DNA from: JAWOLE01 sp963815655
GTDB taxonomy: Bacteria; Acidobacteriota; Thermoanaerobaculia; UBA5066; Gp7-AA6
Direction: 5' to 3'
Assembly (NCBI GenBank): GCA_963815655.1
Contig: CAWFHK010000001.1
Span: 1,488,001 to 1,552,000 of the forward strand
DNA: 64,000 bases
Shown here: piece after piece, positions 9,072-19,492 of the stretch
Layout: every line of letters begins with the position of its first letter
How positions within the stretch are numbered: the first letter of the stretch is position 1
Program-made: the position numbers and the translations under genes
The notes under the pieces: generated by a model
The model's database searches: none
The model's input: the letters and a program-made list of their open reading frames with translations, nothing else
What the model was told of the DNA's origin: nothing

Positions 9072-11447
9072 ATGAACGCGTTTTTCCAGGACATCCGCTA
9101 CGCGGCCCGCTCACTGCGGCAGAACCCGGGATTCGCCGCGATCGCCGTCGCCACGCTCGCGCTCGGGATCGGCGCGAACACGGCCGTGTTCTCCCTGACG
9201 CGGGGCGTCCTCCTGCGTCCCCTGCCGTACCGGGACGCGGACCGCCTCCTCTTCGCCGGCCTCTCCCTCCCCGACTTCCGCGACATCCGCGAATCCTGCC
9301 GCTCCTTCGACGGGATGGCGGTGTTCGCCTCCAATCGGTACAACCTCGCGCGCGGCGACGACTCGGAGCAGGTCCTCGGCGGCGTCGTTTCCCCCGACTT
9401 CTTTCCGCTGCTCGCTCCGCCGCGGCTCGGGCGCGCGTTCGGAGCGTCGGAAGAGCACGAGCGCGTCGTCGTCCTCTCCGACCGCTTCTGGAGGTCCCGC
9501 TTCGGGGCCGATCCGTCGGTTCTCGGGCGCGCGATGGACATCGGCGGCGCGCCGTACACGATCCTCGGGGTCGCCGGGCCCGAATTCGAGTTCCCGACCT
9601 CCGAGTTCGCCCTCTGGGTGCCGCTGGCCGCGGCCCTCGACGGCACTCCGGCGCAGTGGAACAACCGCTCGCTCCGGATCTTCCGCACCGTCGCGCATTT
9701 GAAGCCCGGAGTCCGGCTCGAGGCGGCGCTCGCCCAAGTCCGGGCGGTTTCCCTCCGCCTCCAGAAGGAGTACCCGGACAGCAACGCGGGCGTGGCCGTC
9801 GCCTTCGAGCCGCTGCGGGAGGCGCTTCTCGGCAGGATCCGCCCGGCGCTCCTCGTCCTCCTCGCGGCCGTCTCGCTCATCCTCCTCATCGCGTGCGCCA
9901 ACGTCGCCAACCTCACGCTCGCCCGCGTGTCGGCGCGGGAGCGCGAGATCGCGATCCGGTCGGCCCTCGGCGCCGGACGCGCCCGCCTGATCCGCCAGAT
10001 CCTGACCGAGAGCGTGTTTCTCTCGGCGGTCGGCGGGGCGCTCGGCCTGGCCGCCGCGGCCTGGGGCGTCTCCATCCTGCCCCGGCTGACACCCGGCGAC
10101 GTTCCGCGGCTGGGCGCCGTCCGCGTGGACTCGGCCGTGCTCCTGTTCACCTTCTCGGTCGCCGTCGCGACGGGAATTCTCTTCGGCCTCGCGCCGGCGT
10201 TGAGCGCCTCCCGGTCCTCGCTCGCCGAGCGGTTGAAGGAATCGGGCCGCGGCACGACCGGGGGCGCGAGGACGCGGCGATTCCGGCACGGCCTCGTCGT
10301 CGCGGAAGTCGCGTTCTCCGTGGTGGTCATGGTGGGCGCCGGCCTGCTCCTGCGGAGCTTCCAGAAGCTCCTGAGCGTCCCCGCGGGCTTCGAGGCCTCC
10401 CACCTGCTGACGTTCAACCTCGATCTCTCCGACGAGAAATCGCCGGCGCGCCGCGCCGCGCTCGCCCGCGCCGTTCTCGACCGGCTCTCGCTCCTGCCCG
10501 GCGTGGCGGCGGCGGGGTCCGGCACCGGGCTTCCACCGGAGACGCCGCAGCGGGGAACCGGGTTCGCGGTGGCCGGGCGCCCGATCGACAACCCGGAGGA
10601 CGCGCGCGCCTATTTCCTGGCGGTCAGCCCCGACTACTTCCGCGCCCTCGGGACGGCGGTGCGCGAGGGGCGGGTCTTCAACGACGCCGACCGGGACGGC
10701 GGGCCGCCCGTCGTCATCGTCAGCCGCGGGCTCGCGCGGAAGATCTTCCCCTCGGGAGGCGCGGTCGGGAGCAGCCTGAAGCTCGTCAATCCGGACTGGC
10801 CGGGGCAGTGGCGCACGATCGTGGGAGTCGTGGACGACGTCCGCTACTCCGGGCTCGACGATCCCGGCCGCGCGGCGATCTACACGCCGTTCGAGCAGAC
10901 GCCGTTCCCGTGGAGCTACGTCCTGCTGCGCACGTCGGTCCCGCCAGAGGGGCTCGCCGACTCCGTGCGATCGCGGGTTCACGCGGTTGCCCCGGGCCTC
11001 GTCGCGGCCAACATCCGGCCGATGGAGCGGATCGTGTCGTCCTCGGTGGCCCGGCCGCGATTTCAAGCCCTGCTCCTCTCCGGTTTCGCGCTGCTCGCGC
11101 TCCTTCTCTCTTCGATCGGCATCTCCGGCGTGATTTCCCAGGAAGTGGCGCGGCGAACGGGAGAGATCGGGATCCGCGTGGCCCTGGGCGCGAGGTCCTC
11201 CGACGTCCTGCGGATGATCGCCGGCCACGGGTTCCGGCTGGTTCTCCTCGGCCTCGCCGCCGGGGTCATTGCCGCGCTCGGCGCGACCCGTGTGCTCGGG
11301 ACGCTGCTCTTCGAGGTCGGCGCGACGGACCCGCTGACGTTCCTCTCGATCGGCGCCGTGCTCGCGGCGGTCGGGCTCCTCGCGAGCCTCCTGCCCGCCC
11401 GAAAGGCGTTGAGGGTGGACCCGATGGTAGCCCTCCGGAACGAGTGA
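9072..11447 (+). CDS. ADOP-family permease 5
   Basis: A 791-residue ADOP permease with a good ribosome site (GGAAGGAGTG, about 7 bp before the ATG). It opens MNAFFQDIRYAARSLRQ. FtsX loops read IAIRSALGAGR and GEIGIRVALGARS, and the end is RVDPMVALRNE. Its first periplasmic domain is the shortest of the set and lacks the usual SxxNFxDW segment, having SLPDFRDIRESC instead. It is followed after 28 bp by a small exported protein gene, the only non-permease gene in the run. Confidence 0.9.
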   Translation: MNAFFQDIRYAARSLRQNPGFAAIAVATLALGIGANTAVFSLTRGVLLRPLPYRDADRLLFAGLSLPDFRDIRESCRSFDGMAVFASNRYNLARGDDSEQVLGGVVSPDFFPLLAPPRLGRAFGASEEHERVVVLSDRFWRSRFGADPSVLGRAMDIGGAPYTILGVAGPEFEFPTSEFALWVPLAAALDGTPAQWNNRSLRIFRTVAHLKPGVRLEAALAQVRAVSLRLQKEYPDSNAGVAVAFEPLREALLGRIRPALLVLLAAVSLILLIACANVANLTLARVSAREREIAIRSALGAGRARLIRQILTESVFLSAVGGALGLAAAAWGVSILPRLTPGDVPRLGAVRVDSAVLLFTFSVAVATGILFGLAPALSASRSSLAERLKESGRGTTGGARTRRFRHGLVVAEVAFSVVVMVGAGLLLRSFQKLLSVPAGFEASHLLTFNLDLSDEKSPARRAALARAVLDRLSLLPGVAAAGSGTGLPPETPQRGTGFAVAGRPIDNPEDARAYFLAVSPDYFRALGTAVREGRVFNDADRDGGPPVVIVSRGLARKIFPSGGAVGSSLKLVNPDWPGQWRTIVGVVDDVRYSGLDDPGRAAIYTPFEQTPFPWSYVLLRTSVPPEGLADSVRSRVHAVAPGLVAANIRPMERIVSSSVARPRFQALLLSGFALLALLLSSIGISGVISQEVARRTGEIGIRVALGARSSDVLRMIAGHGFRLVLLGLAAGVIAALGATRVLGTLLFEVGATDPLTFLSIGAVLAAVGLLASLLPARKALRVDPMVALRNE

Positions 11448-11475
11448 GACCGCGTCACCGCGCGGAGGGGGTTCG

Positions 11476-12189
11476 ATGAAGACATTCGAAGCCTGCAGGC
11501 GGCTGGTACCGGAGACGCTGATCCTCGCCATCGGGATCGCGGGCGGCCGCGCCGCGCTCGCGGCCGACGCGAAGACTTACCCGCTCGACGCGATGACCGG
11601 CTTGAAACTCGTCAACGTGAAGGGCTCGGCCGGGACCCATCGCGGCCGCAAGGCCGTGCGTCTCTCGGACGAGCCCTCCGAGGGACCGCCGAGCCGGATC
11701 GCGGGAGGCGAGGCGCTCGCGATCCTGGAGGGGTCGAACTTCGAGGACGAAATGATCGAGGCCGAGATCGCCGGGGCCCCGCGCGCGGGCGCTTTCGGAG
11801 GCGCGCGCGGATTCATCGGGATCGCGTTCCGCGTCCAGGAGGACCCGTCGCGATTCGAGTGCTTCTACCTCCAGCCGACCAACGGCCGCGCCGACGATCA
11901 GCTCCGCCGCAACCACGCGACGCAGTACATCTCGGAGCCGGAGTTCCCCTGGAACCGGCTCCGCAAGGAGAGCCCCGGCGTCTACGAGTCGTACGTGGAC
12001 CTCGAGCCGGGGGCCTGGACCCGCGTCCGGATCGCCGTCTCGGGCACGGAGGCGAAGCTCTTCGTGCACGGGGCCGGAGAGCCGGTCCTGGTCGTCCACG
12101 ACCTGAAGCACGGGAAGACCCGCGGCCGGATCGCCCTCTGGATCGGCCTGGACACCGAGGGCTACTTCTCCAAACTGACGGTGCGCTGA
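11476..12189 (+). CDS. Exported concanavalin-like (LamG/DUF1080-type) protein
   Basis: A 237-residue protein with a likely signal peptide (hydrophobic TLILAIGIAGGRAALA, cleavage near residue 30). The mature part looks like a single beta-sandwich of the concanavalin/LamG or DUF1080 kind: FIGIAFRVQEDPSRFECFYL, GAWTRVRIAVSGTEAKLFV and ending GYFSKLTVR, the pattern of laminarinase- and lectin-like jelly-roll domains. No catalytic acid pair is obvious, so binding rather than hydrolysis is the simpler guess. AGGGGG lies upstream of the ATG. It sits between two permease genes with gaps of 28 and 36 bp, so it is probably co-transcribed and could be a periplasmic partner. That link is inference. Confidence 0.75.
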   Translation: MKTFEACRRLVPETLILAIGIAGGRAALAADAKTYPLDAMTGLKLVNVKGSAGTHRGRKAVRLSDEPSEGPPSRIAGGEALAILEGSNFEDEMIEAEIAGAPRAGAFGGARGFIGIAFRVQEDPSRFECFYLQPTNGRADDQLRRNHATQYISEPEFPWNRLRKESPGVYESYVDLEPGAWTRVRIAVSGTEAKLFVHGAGEPVLVVHDLKHGKTRGRIALWIGLDTEGYFSKLTVR

Positions 12190-12225
12190 TGCGCCTCCCG
12201 GCTTCGATGTGAATGAGGTGACCCC

Positions 12226-14652
12226 ATGAGAACGCTCGCGCAGGATCTGCGGTTCGCTTTCCGGATGCTGGTCAAGAGTCCCGGCTTCACCGCCGTGGCG
12301 GTCGCGACGCTCGCCCTCGGAATCGGCGCGAACACCGCGATCTTCTCGGTGGTCCACGCCGTCCTCCTCCGTCCGCTCCCCTATCCGTCGCCCGAACGGC
12401 TCGTCGCCGTGGGCGAGGACAATGTCGGGCGCGGGTTTCATCTCGCGACGGCCTCCCCGCCGAACTTCTTCGACTGGCGCCGGCGCGCCTCGCGGTTCGA
12501 GGCGATGGCCGCCTACGACCCGGCCACCCTCGAGCTCACGGGCTCGGGAGCGCCCGAGCGCGTGGAGGGGACCGCCTGCTCTCCCGAGCTCTTTACCGTG
12601 CTCGCCACGCCGCCGCTCTTGGGCCGCGCGTTCGTGGCGGAAGACGCGCGTCCCGGCGGCGCCCGGGTCGCCGTTCTCTCCCACCGCCTCTGGCGCCAGC
12701 GCTTCGGCGCGGACCGCGCCATCCTCGGGCGCTCCGTGATCCTGGACGGCGTGTCCCGGCAGGTCGTGGGCGTCATGCCGTCCGGCTTCGCCTTCCCCGA
12801 GCGGCACGCCGACCTCTGGGTGCCGCTCCGATTCGGTCCCGACGTGGACACGCAGCGCGGGGCGCACTACCTGCGCGTCGTCGGCCGTCTCAAGCCCGGC
12901 GTCTCGGCGGCGCAGGCGGACGCGCAGGTCCGCGCGATCGCCGGCGCCCTGGCGGCGCAGTATCCCGAGACCAACGCCGGCTGGAGCGCCTCCGTCGAGC
13001 CGCTGCGGCTCTCGCTCGTCCGGGACGTGCGGCCGGGCCTGCTCGTGCTCCTCGCGGCGGTGGGCCTCGTCGCCCTGATCGCGTGCGCCAACGTGGCGAA
13101 CTTGAGCCTCGCGCGCGCGGCCGGCCGGCGGCAGGAGCTCTCGATCCGGTTCGCCCTGGGCGCCGGCAGGGGGAGGATCGTCCGGCAGCTCCTGACGGAG
13201 GCGATGGTCCTGGCGCTCGCCGGCGGCGCCGCGGCCGCCGCGATGGCCGCCTGGTGCACGGGCCTCCTCGTGCGGATGGCGCCCGGGTCGCTGCCGCGCG
13301 CGAACGAGATCGCGCTCGACGGACCGGTGTTCGCGTTCACCGCCGCGCTCGCCGCCGCCACCGGGCTCCTCTTCGGGCTGCTCCCCGCCTGGAGCGCTTC
13401 CCGCGACGCGCGGCGCGACGGGGCGCCGGGCTCCGCGCGGGGAGCGACGGCGGGCAGCGCGGTCAGCCGCTCGCGCTGGAGCCTCGTCGTCGCCGAGACC
13501 GGTCTCGCCCTGATGCTGCTCGTCGGCGCGGGCCTGATGCTCAAGAGCTTCGCCCGCCTGCTCGCGGTGGATCCGGGGTTCGACCCGCGCTCCGTGCTCT
13601 CCTTCGAGGTTTCGCTGCCGGAGTCGCGGTATCCCACCGGCGAACGCGTCACCGCCTTCTACCGCGACCTCCTGCCGCGCCTCGCGGCTCTGCCCGGGGC
13701 GCGCTCCGCCGGCGCGGTCCTCGGCCTCCCCCTGACCGACTTCGGGTTTTCCAGCAGCTTCCGGGAGACCGGCCGTCCCTCCGCCGCGACCGAGGCGGAC
13801 GAGCTGCACTCCCAGTTGCGGCTCGCGAGCCGAGACTACTTCGCCACGGCGCGGATCCCGCTGCTGCGGGGACGACTCTTCGCCGCCTCCGATCGCCGCG
13901 GGACTCCGGGCGTGCTGCTCGCGAGCGAATCGGCGGCCCGGAAGTTCTGGCCGGGAGGCGACGCCATCGGCCGGCGGCTGCGATTCGGCGCACGGCCGAG
14001 CGACGACAGGATCGAGGGGGAGATCGTCGGCATCGTCGGCGACGTCCGGGAGTCCGGGCTCGACTCGCCGCCGACTCCCCTCTTCTACGGCTCGCTCGAT
14101 CAAGTTGCCGCGGACACCGTCAGCGTCCTCGTCCGAACGGGGGGACGGCCGGAGACGCTCGCCGCGGCGGTGACCGCGGCCGTCGCGAAACTCGACCCGT
14201 CGCTGCCGGTCGCCAGGCTCGCGCCGCTCGAAGAGGTCGTCGCCGACTCCCTCGCCCGCCCCCGTTTCTACCTTCGCCTTCTCTCGCTCTTCGCCCTGCT
14301 GGCCACCGGCCTCGCCGCCGTCGGGATCGCCGGCGTCACCGCCTACACCGTGGCGCAGCGGACGCGTGAGATCGGGGTCCGCGCCGCGCTCGGCGCCGGC
14401 CGGAGAGACATCCTGCGGCTGGTGTTCGCCCAGAGTCTCCGGCCCGTCCTCCTCGGCGCGGCGGCGGGAGTCGGCGCCTCGCTCCTCTCGACCCGTTTTC
14501 TCGCCGGGCTGCTCTACGGCGTGACCCCGACCGACCCGGCCACGTTCGCGGCGACGCTCGCCGTGCTTCTCGCGACGGCCGCCGCCGCCTGCGTCCTGCC
14601 CGCGCTCCGCGCGGCGCGCATCGATCCGATGGAGGCTCTCCGACAGGAGTGA
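12226..14652 (+). CDS. ADOP-family permease 6
   Basis: An 808-residue ADOP permease with a GAGGTGA-type ribosome site before the ATG. It opens MRTLAQDLRFAFRML. FtsX loops are LSIRFALGAGR and REIGVRAALGAGR, and the C-terminus is RIDPMEALRQE. It resumes the permease run after the exported beta-sandwich gene. The next permease starts 8 bp after its stop. Confidence 0.92.
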   Translation: MRTLAQDLRFAFRMLVKSPGFTAVAVATLALGIGANTAIFSVVHAVLLRPLPYPSPERLVAVGEDNVGRGFHLATASPPNFFDWRRRASRFEAMAAYDPATLELTGSGAPERVEGTACSPELFTVLATPPLLGRAFVAEDARPGGARVAVLSHRLWRQRFGADRAILGRSVILDGVSRQVVGVMPSGFAFPERHADLWVPLRFGPDVDTQRGAHYLRVVGRLKPGVSAAQADAQVRAIAGALAAQYPETNAGWSASVEPLRLSLVRDVRPGLLVLLAAVGLVALIACANVANLSLARAAGRRQELSIRFALGAGRGRIVRQLLTEAMVLALAGGAAAAAMAAWCTGLLVRMAPGSLPRANEIALDGPVFAFTAALAAATGLLFGLLPAWSASRDARRDGAPGSARGATAGSAVSRSRWSLVVAETGLALMLLVGAGLMLKSFARLLAVDPGFDPRSVLSFEVSLPESRYPTGERVTAFYRDLLPRLAALPGARSAGAVLGLPLTDFGFSSSFRETGRPSAATEADELHSQLRLASRDYFATARIPLLRGRLFAASDRRGTPGVLLASESAARKFWPGGDAIGRRLRFGARPSDDRIEGEIVGIVGDVRESGLDSPPTPLFYGSLDQVAADTVSVLVRTGGRPETLAAAVTAAVAKLDPSLPVARLAPLEEVVADSLARPRFYLRLLSLFALLATGLAAVGIAGVTAYTVAQRTREIGVRAALGAGRRDILRLVFAQSLRPVLLGAAAGVGASLLSTRFLAGLLYGVTPTDPATFAATLAVLLATAAAACVLPALRAARIDPMEALRQE

Positions 14653-14660
14653 AGAACATC

Positions 14661-17069
14661 ATGACGGCACTCATCCAGGACGTTCGGCATGCGCTCCGCG
14701 CTCTCGGCAAGAGCCCCGGCTTCACGGCCGCGGCCGCGGGCACGCTCGCGATCGGGATCGGCGCGGCGGTGGCCATCTTCAGTCTCGTCGAGGCCTCGCT
14801 GCTGCGCGGCCTCCCCTACCGGGAGCCGGCGCGGCTCGTGCACCTCTGGGAGACCCAGCCGCGCGGCGGCAGGAGCGAGCTCTCCTATCCCGACTTCCTC
14901 GCCCTCCGCGAGGGGGCGCGGGCGTTCGCGTCGGTCGCCGGCTACACGGGAGGCAGCGTCACCCTTTCGCTCCCCGACCACGCCGAGCGGTTCCGGTCCG
15001 CGCGCGTGACGGCGGATTTCTTTCCGACCCTCGGTGTGCGGCTCTCGTCCGGCCGCGGCTTCCTCCCCGCGGAGGCCGACGCCGGCTCCGCGCGCGTCGC
15101 CGTTCTCTCGCACGCGCTCTGGGCCCGGCTCTTCGGAGCGGGCGCGCCGCTCGGCACGCGGACCGTCACGCTCCAGGATGTGCCGCACACCGTCGTCGGC
15201 GTTCTGCCGGAGGGCTTCCACTTCGCGCCGGCGGAAGATGCCGACGTCTGGCTCCCGGTGCGACCGACCCAGCTGCAGAAGGCGCGCGGCTACTGGCACT
15301 GGCTGGACGCCGTCGCGCGGCTGGCTCCCGGCGTCACGGCCGCGGGCGCGATGGCCGACGCGAACCGGGTCGCGGCCCGGATCGCGGCGGCCGACCCGCG
15401 CTGGCACTCGGGAATGGGCATTCTCGTGCGGCCCCTCTCCGACGAGATCCTCGGGAGCGTGCGGCCGGTGCTCCTCGCGCTGGCGGCGGCGGTCGTCTGC
15501 GTCCTCCTCATCGCCTGCGCCAACGTGGCCACGCTGATGCTCGGCCGCTCGGCGCGCCGCCGCAAGGAGATCGCGATCCGGATCGCGCTCGGCGCGACGA
15601 AGGTCCGGCTCGCGCGTTTCCTGTTGACCGAGAGCCTGCTGCTCGCCGCGGCGGGCGGCGCCGTCGGCCTGCTCCTGGCCACGTGGGCGCTCCAACTGAT
15701 CGTCGCCGGGATCCCCGCCGACCGGAGGGCGGTCATGCCGTTCCTCTCCGAACTCTCCCTCGGGGGGCCAGTCCTGGCGTTCGCCGCCGCCGTGACGCTC
15801 GCGACCGCGGTCGTCTGCGGCCTGGCTCCCGCCCTGCGCGCGGCCGGCGCGCTCCCGCTCGACGCTCTCAAGGGAGGGCGCCCCGGCGTCTTCCCGGGCC
15901 GTCGCCGCGAGGCGGCCGCCTGGGTGGTCGGGGTGGAGATCGCGCTGACGCTCGTCCTCCTGACGGGCGCCGGCCTGCTCGCCCGGAGCACCGCCCGCTT
16001 GCTGATGACGGACACTGGCTACGACCGCTTCGGCATCCTGACGACGACGTTCTGGCTTCCCGCTCCGCGCCTGCGCGACCCGGCCTCCCTGCCCGCCTAC
16101 GAGCGGCAGCTCCTGGCGGACCTCGCCGCGCTGCCGGGCGTCGGGAGCGCCGCGACGGTCAGCAAGCTGCCGATCGGCGGAGGCGAGACGGGCACGCCGC
16201 TCGCGGAAGGGCGCGCGCTCGTGCCGGAGGCGAACCTGCGCAGCGTCAGCGCCGGTTACTTCGCCACGATGCGCCTTCCGCTCAAGGCCGGACGGTTCTT
16301 CTCGGCCGCGGACACGGCCGCGGCGCCGCCGGTCGTGCTGGTCAATGAGACCTTCGCGAAACAGGCTTTTCCGCTGGGAGACGGCGTCGGCAGGAGCTTC
16401 GGCTTCGAGTTCCTCGCCGGCAAGCGGCTGGAGATCGTCGGCGTCGTCGGCGACGAGAACGTGACCGGCCCCGGCGCCCCGATGACGGCGGTCGTCTACT
16501 TCCCCTCCTCGCAGGACCCCTCCGGCTCCTTCGTGATCGTCGTCAGGACGCTGGTCGAGCCCGAGTCCCTGGCCGGCGCCTTGCGCGCGCGGCTCGCCGC
16601 TTTCGACCGCGCGGCCGTCATCGGTCCGGCCGAGAGCCTGTCGCGCCGGATCTCCGACTCGCCCGCGGTCTTCCTCCGCCGCTACCCCGCCGGCCTGGTC
16701 GGCGGCTTCGGCGCGGTCGGCCTCCTCCTCGCCGCGATCGGCGTCTTCGGCGTGGCCGCGCGCGACGTGACCCGCCGCCGGCGCGAGATCGGCATTCGCG
16801 TCGCGCTCGGGGCCGCGCCCGCCGACATCGTCGGCCTCATCGTCCGGGGCGGCTCGCTCCCGGTGGCGGCCGGCCTCGCCGCCGGCGCCGGCGGCAGCCT
16901 CGCCGCGTCCCGGCTCCTCTCCGCCCTGCTCTTCGGGATTTCCCCGGGCAACATCACGACGCTCCTCGCCGCCGCGGCCGTTCTCGCGGCCGTCGCCGCG
17001 GCGGCTTCCCTGGTCCCGGCCGTGCGGGCCTCGCGCGCCGACCCCTCCCATGCCCTGAGGACCGAGTGA
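14661..17069 (+). CDS. ADOP-family permease 7
   Basis: An 802-residue ADOP permease. A GTG at 14649 is also in frame and would overlap the previous stop. The ATG at 14661 is preferred because AGGAGTGAAG precedes it and the protein then opens MTALIQDVRHALRALGKSPGF like its paralogues. FtsX loops read IAIRIALGATK and REIGIRVALGAAP. It is more divergent at the C-terminus: the usual PARRA-RxDPMxALRSE is VRASRADPSHALRTE, with Pro-Ser in place of Pro-Met. Confidence 0.91.
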   Translation: MTALIQDVRHALRALGKSPGFTAAAAGTLAIGIGAAVAIFSLVEASLLRGLPYREPARLVHLWETQPRGGRSELSYPDFLALREGARAFASVAGYTGGSVTLSLPDHAERFRSARVTADFFPTLGVRLSSGRGFLPAEADAGSARVAVLSHALWARLFGAGAPLGTRTVTLQDVPHTVVGVLPEGFHFAPAEDADVWLPVRPTQLQKARGYWHWLDAVARLAPGVTAAGAMADANRVAARIAAADPRWHSGMGILVRPLSDEILGSVRPVLLALAAAVVCVLLIACANVATLMLGRSARRRKEIAIRIALGATKVRLARFLLTESLLLAAAGGAVGLLLATWALQLIVAGIPADRRAVMPFLSELSLGGPVLAFAAAVTLATAVVCGLAPALRAAGALPLDALKGGRPGVFPGRRREAAAWVVGVEIALTLVLLTGAGLLARSTARLLMTDTGYDRFGILTTTFWLPAPRLRDPASLPAYERQLLADLAALPGVGSAATVSKLPIGGGETGTPLAEGRALVPEANLRSVSAGYFATMRLPLKAGRFFSAADTAAAPPVVLVNETFAKQAFPLGDGVGRSFGFEFLAGKRLEIVGVVGDENVTGPGAPMTAVVYFPSSQDPSGSFVIVVRTLVEPESLAGALRARLAAFDRAAVIGPAESLSRRISDSPAVFLRRYPAGLVGGFGAVGLLLAAIGVFGVAARDVTRRRREIGIRVALGAAPADIVGLIVRGGSLPVAAGLAAGAGGSLAASRLLSALLFGISPGNITTLLAAAAVLAAVAAAASLVPAVRASRADPSHALRTE

Positions 17070-17083
17070 ACGGCACGGCCGCG

Positions 17084-19492
17084 ATGCGCGACCTCCGTTA
17101 CGCCCTGCGATCCCTCGGCAAGAACCCGGGGTTCGCGGCCGCCGCGATCGCGACCCTGGCGCTCGGGATCGGCGGCAACTGCGCGATCTTCGGCGTCGTC
17201 AACGCCATCTTTCTGCGGCCTCTCCCGTTTCCCGAGCCGCAGCGGCTGGTCCGCCTGCTCGACAAGACGACGACCCCGGGGGGTCAGAGCTACACCGGGA
17301 ACCTGCTCCCCTCGCGGTTCGAGGCGATCGCGGCGCAGGCCGGAGTCTTCGACCGCGCGACCGCCCAGCGCGTCGAGCGGCTAACGCTCACCGGCTCGGG
17401 AGACCCCGTCCGGTTGAACGGAGCGAGCCTCTCGGCCGGATCGCTCTCCCTCTTCGGCGTCCACCCCGAGCTCGGCCGGGTGTTCCGGGCCGAAGAGGAG
17501 CGGGCCGGCGAGGCGAGCGGCGTCGCCCTCGTCTCCCACACTCTCTGGCGCGACCGCTTCGGCGCCGACCGGTCTCTGGTCGGCCGCGCGATCCTGCTCG
17601 ATGGCCGTTCCGTCGTCGTCGTCGGAGTGCTTCCCGCCGGGTTCCATTTCCCGTACCGCGCCGACGTCTGGCTCCCTCTCCGGATCGACCCCTCGGACCG
17701 CCGCGACCTGCTCGTGATCGCGCGGCTGGCGCCCGGCCGGAGTCTCGCGGGCGCGCGCGTGGAAGCTCCCGCGATCGCGCGCCGGCTCGAAGAGGAGGAC
17801 CCCTCCGGCAGCCGGGGCCGCGGGCTCGAGATCGTGTCGCTCCACTCGAACCTCGTGCGGGAGGAGGACCGCGTTCCGCTCCTCCTCTTCGCCGCGATGG
17901 GCTCGTTCCTCCTTCTCGCCTGCGCGAACCTGGCCAACCTGATCCTCGCCCGCTCGGCCGCGCGCCGGCGGGAGACGGCCATCCGCGCCGCCCTCGGCGA
18001 AGGCCGCTGGCGCCGGGTCCGCCAGGTCCTGACCGAGAGCCTCCTCCTCTCGACGCTCGGGGCCGGCGCGGGCCTGCTCCTCGCGGGATGGATCACCGCG
18101 CCTCTGGACTCGCTCATGCCACGCGTCCTGCTCGAGGAGCTCCCCTCCGGGCGCGGCGCCCTCGATTTTCGGCTCCTCGCCTTCGCCGCGGCGGCGGCGC
18201 TCGCGACCGGGATCCTGTGCGGCCTGGCCCCGGCGCTCGCCTCGGCGGGAGTCGACGTCGCACCGCTGTTGAAGGCCGGAGGGCGCACGGCCGCCGGCGG
18301 CGGGGAAAGCCGGCGCCTCCTCTCCGGCTTCGTCGTGCTCCAGGTCGCGATCTCGACCCTGCTCCTCTCGGGCGCCTTCGCGATGATGCGGGGGCTCCAC
18401 GAGAAGCGGACGAGAGACCTCGGCGTGGACACGAAGAACCTCCTCCATGCGGAGCTCGAGTTTCCCCTCTCCCGCTATCCCACCGGCGCCGAGCGCGTCC
18501 GCGCCCTCGACGAGATCCTGAGGCGGATCTCCTCGGTCTCGGGGGTCTCGCGCGCCGCGGCGTCGAGCGTCAATCCGCTCTGGGGTGGGACCTGGGGCAT
18601 CGGGATCGCGCCCGGCCCGCTGGCCGCAGATCCGCGCGAGTACCGCTCCGTCAACGTCCGGCTCGCGACGCCGGGACTCCTCGGCACGCTGGGGACGGCT
18701 CTCCTCTCGGGGCGCGACTTCGGCGACACGGACCGGGAAGACACGCCTCCGGTCGCGATCGTGAGCCGCCGGATGGCGCGGCGGATCTGGGCAGAGGCCT
18801 CCCCTCTCGGCCAGACGATCGCGCGGCGCACGGCGCGCGGCGAGCCGGTCCGGATGCGGGTCGTCGGCGTCGCCCAAGACGTGGCGGACTTCGGAGAGAT
18901 GGAAGAGACCGTGTACCTCCCGTACCGGCAGCGCTCCGGCTCCGAGGACGCCGAGACGATGCACCTCATGGTGCGGGGCGCCCCGGGGCGGAGCGGCTTC
19001 GCCGCGGACGTCGGCCGGGCGGTCCGGGCCGTCGATCCGGCGCTGGCGCTCGCCGAGGTCTCGCCGATGGAGGGGCTCTATGCCGAGTCGCTCTCCCAGG
19101 AGCGTCTCGGCGCTCTCGTTCTCGCGGTCTTCGGCGTCTTCGGCCTGGCGCTGGCGGCGATCGGCACGTACGGCGTGACGGCCTTTCGCGCGGGCCGGCG
19201 CTCGACGGAGATCGGGATCCGCCTCGCGCTCGGGGCCCGTCCCGCCGGCATCCAGCGGCTCTTCGTCCGGGAGGGCCTCGGCCTCTCGCTCGCCGGAGGG
19301 CTCTCCGGCATCGCCGCTCTGGAGCTCGCGCGGCCGCTCCTCGCCCGCGCCCTGGGCGCCGGGTTCGCGGGGAGCCCCTGGCTCGACGCGGCCGTCGTCG
19401 GCGTGCTCGTGGCCGCCGGCGCGCTCGCCTCCTGGGTCCCCGCCCGGCGGGCGGCGCGCCTCGATCCGCAGGGCGCCCTGCGCGCGGATTGA
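17084..19492 (+). CDS. ADOP-family permease 8, last of the run
   Basis: An 802-residue ADOP permease. An in-frame GTG at 17066 overlaps the previous stop. The ATG at 17084 gives the family-typical opening MRDLRYALRSLGKNPGF, although no clear ribosome site precedes either start. FtsX loops read TAIRAALGEGR (Gly-Glu instead of the usual Gly-Ala) and TEIGIRLALGARP. The end is RLDPQGALRAD. After a 117-bp gap comes the two-component regulator, the first gap in the run long enough for a separate promoter. Confidence 0.91.
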   Translation: MRDLRYALRSLGKNPGFAAAAIATLALGIGGNCAIFGVVNAIFLRPLPFPEPQRLVRLLDKTTTPGGQSYTGNLLPSRFEAIAAQAGVFDRATAQRVERLTLTGSGDPVRLNGASLSAGSLSLFGVHPELGRVFRAEEERAGEASGVALVSHTLWRDRFGADRSLVGRAILLDGRSVVVVGVLPAGFHFPYRADVWLPLRIDPSDRRDLLVIARLAPGRSLAGARVEAPAIARRLEEEDPSGSRGRGLEIVSLHSNLVREEDRVPLLLFAAMGSFLLLACANLANLILARSAARRRETAIRAALGEGRWRRVRQVLTESLLLSTLGAGAGLLLAGWITAPLDSLMPRVLLEELPSGRGALDFRLLAFAAAAALATGILCGLAPALASAGVDVAPLLKAGGRTAAGGGESRRLLSGFVVLQVAISTLLLSGAFAMMRGLHEKRTRDLGVDTKNLLHAELEFPLSRYPTGAERVRALDEILRRISSVSGVSRAAASSVNPLWGGTWGIGIAPGPLAADPREYRSVNVRLATPGLLGTLGTALLSGRDFGDTDREDTPPVAIVSRRMARRIWAEASPLGQTIARRTARGEPVRMRVVGVAQDVADFGEMEETVYLPYRQRSGSEDAETMHLMVRGAPGRSGFAADVGRAVRAVDPALALAEVSPMEGLYAESLSQERLGALVLAVFGVFGLALAAIGTYGVTAFRAGRRSTEIGIRLALGARPAGIQRLFVREGLGLSLAGGLSGIAALELARPLLARALGAGFAGSPWLDAAVVGVLVAAGALASWVPARRAARLDPQGALRAD

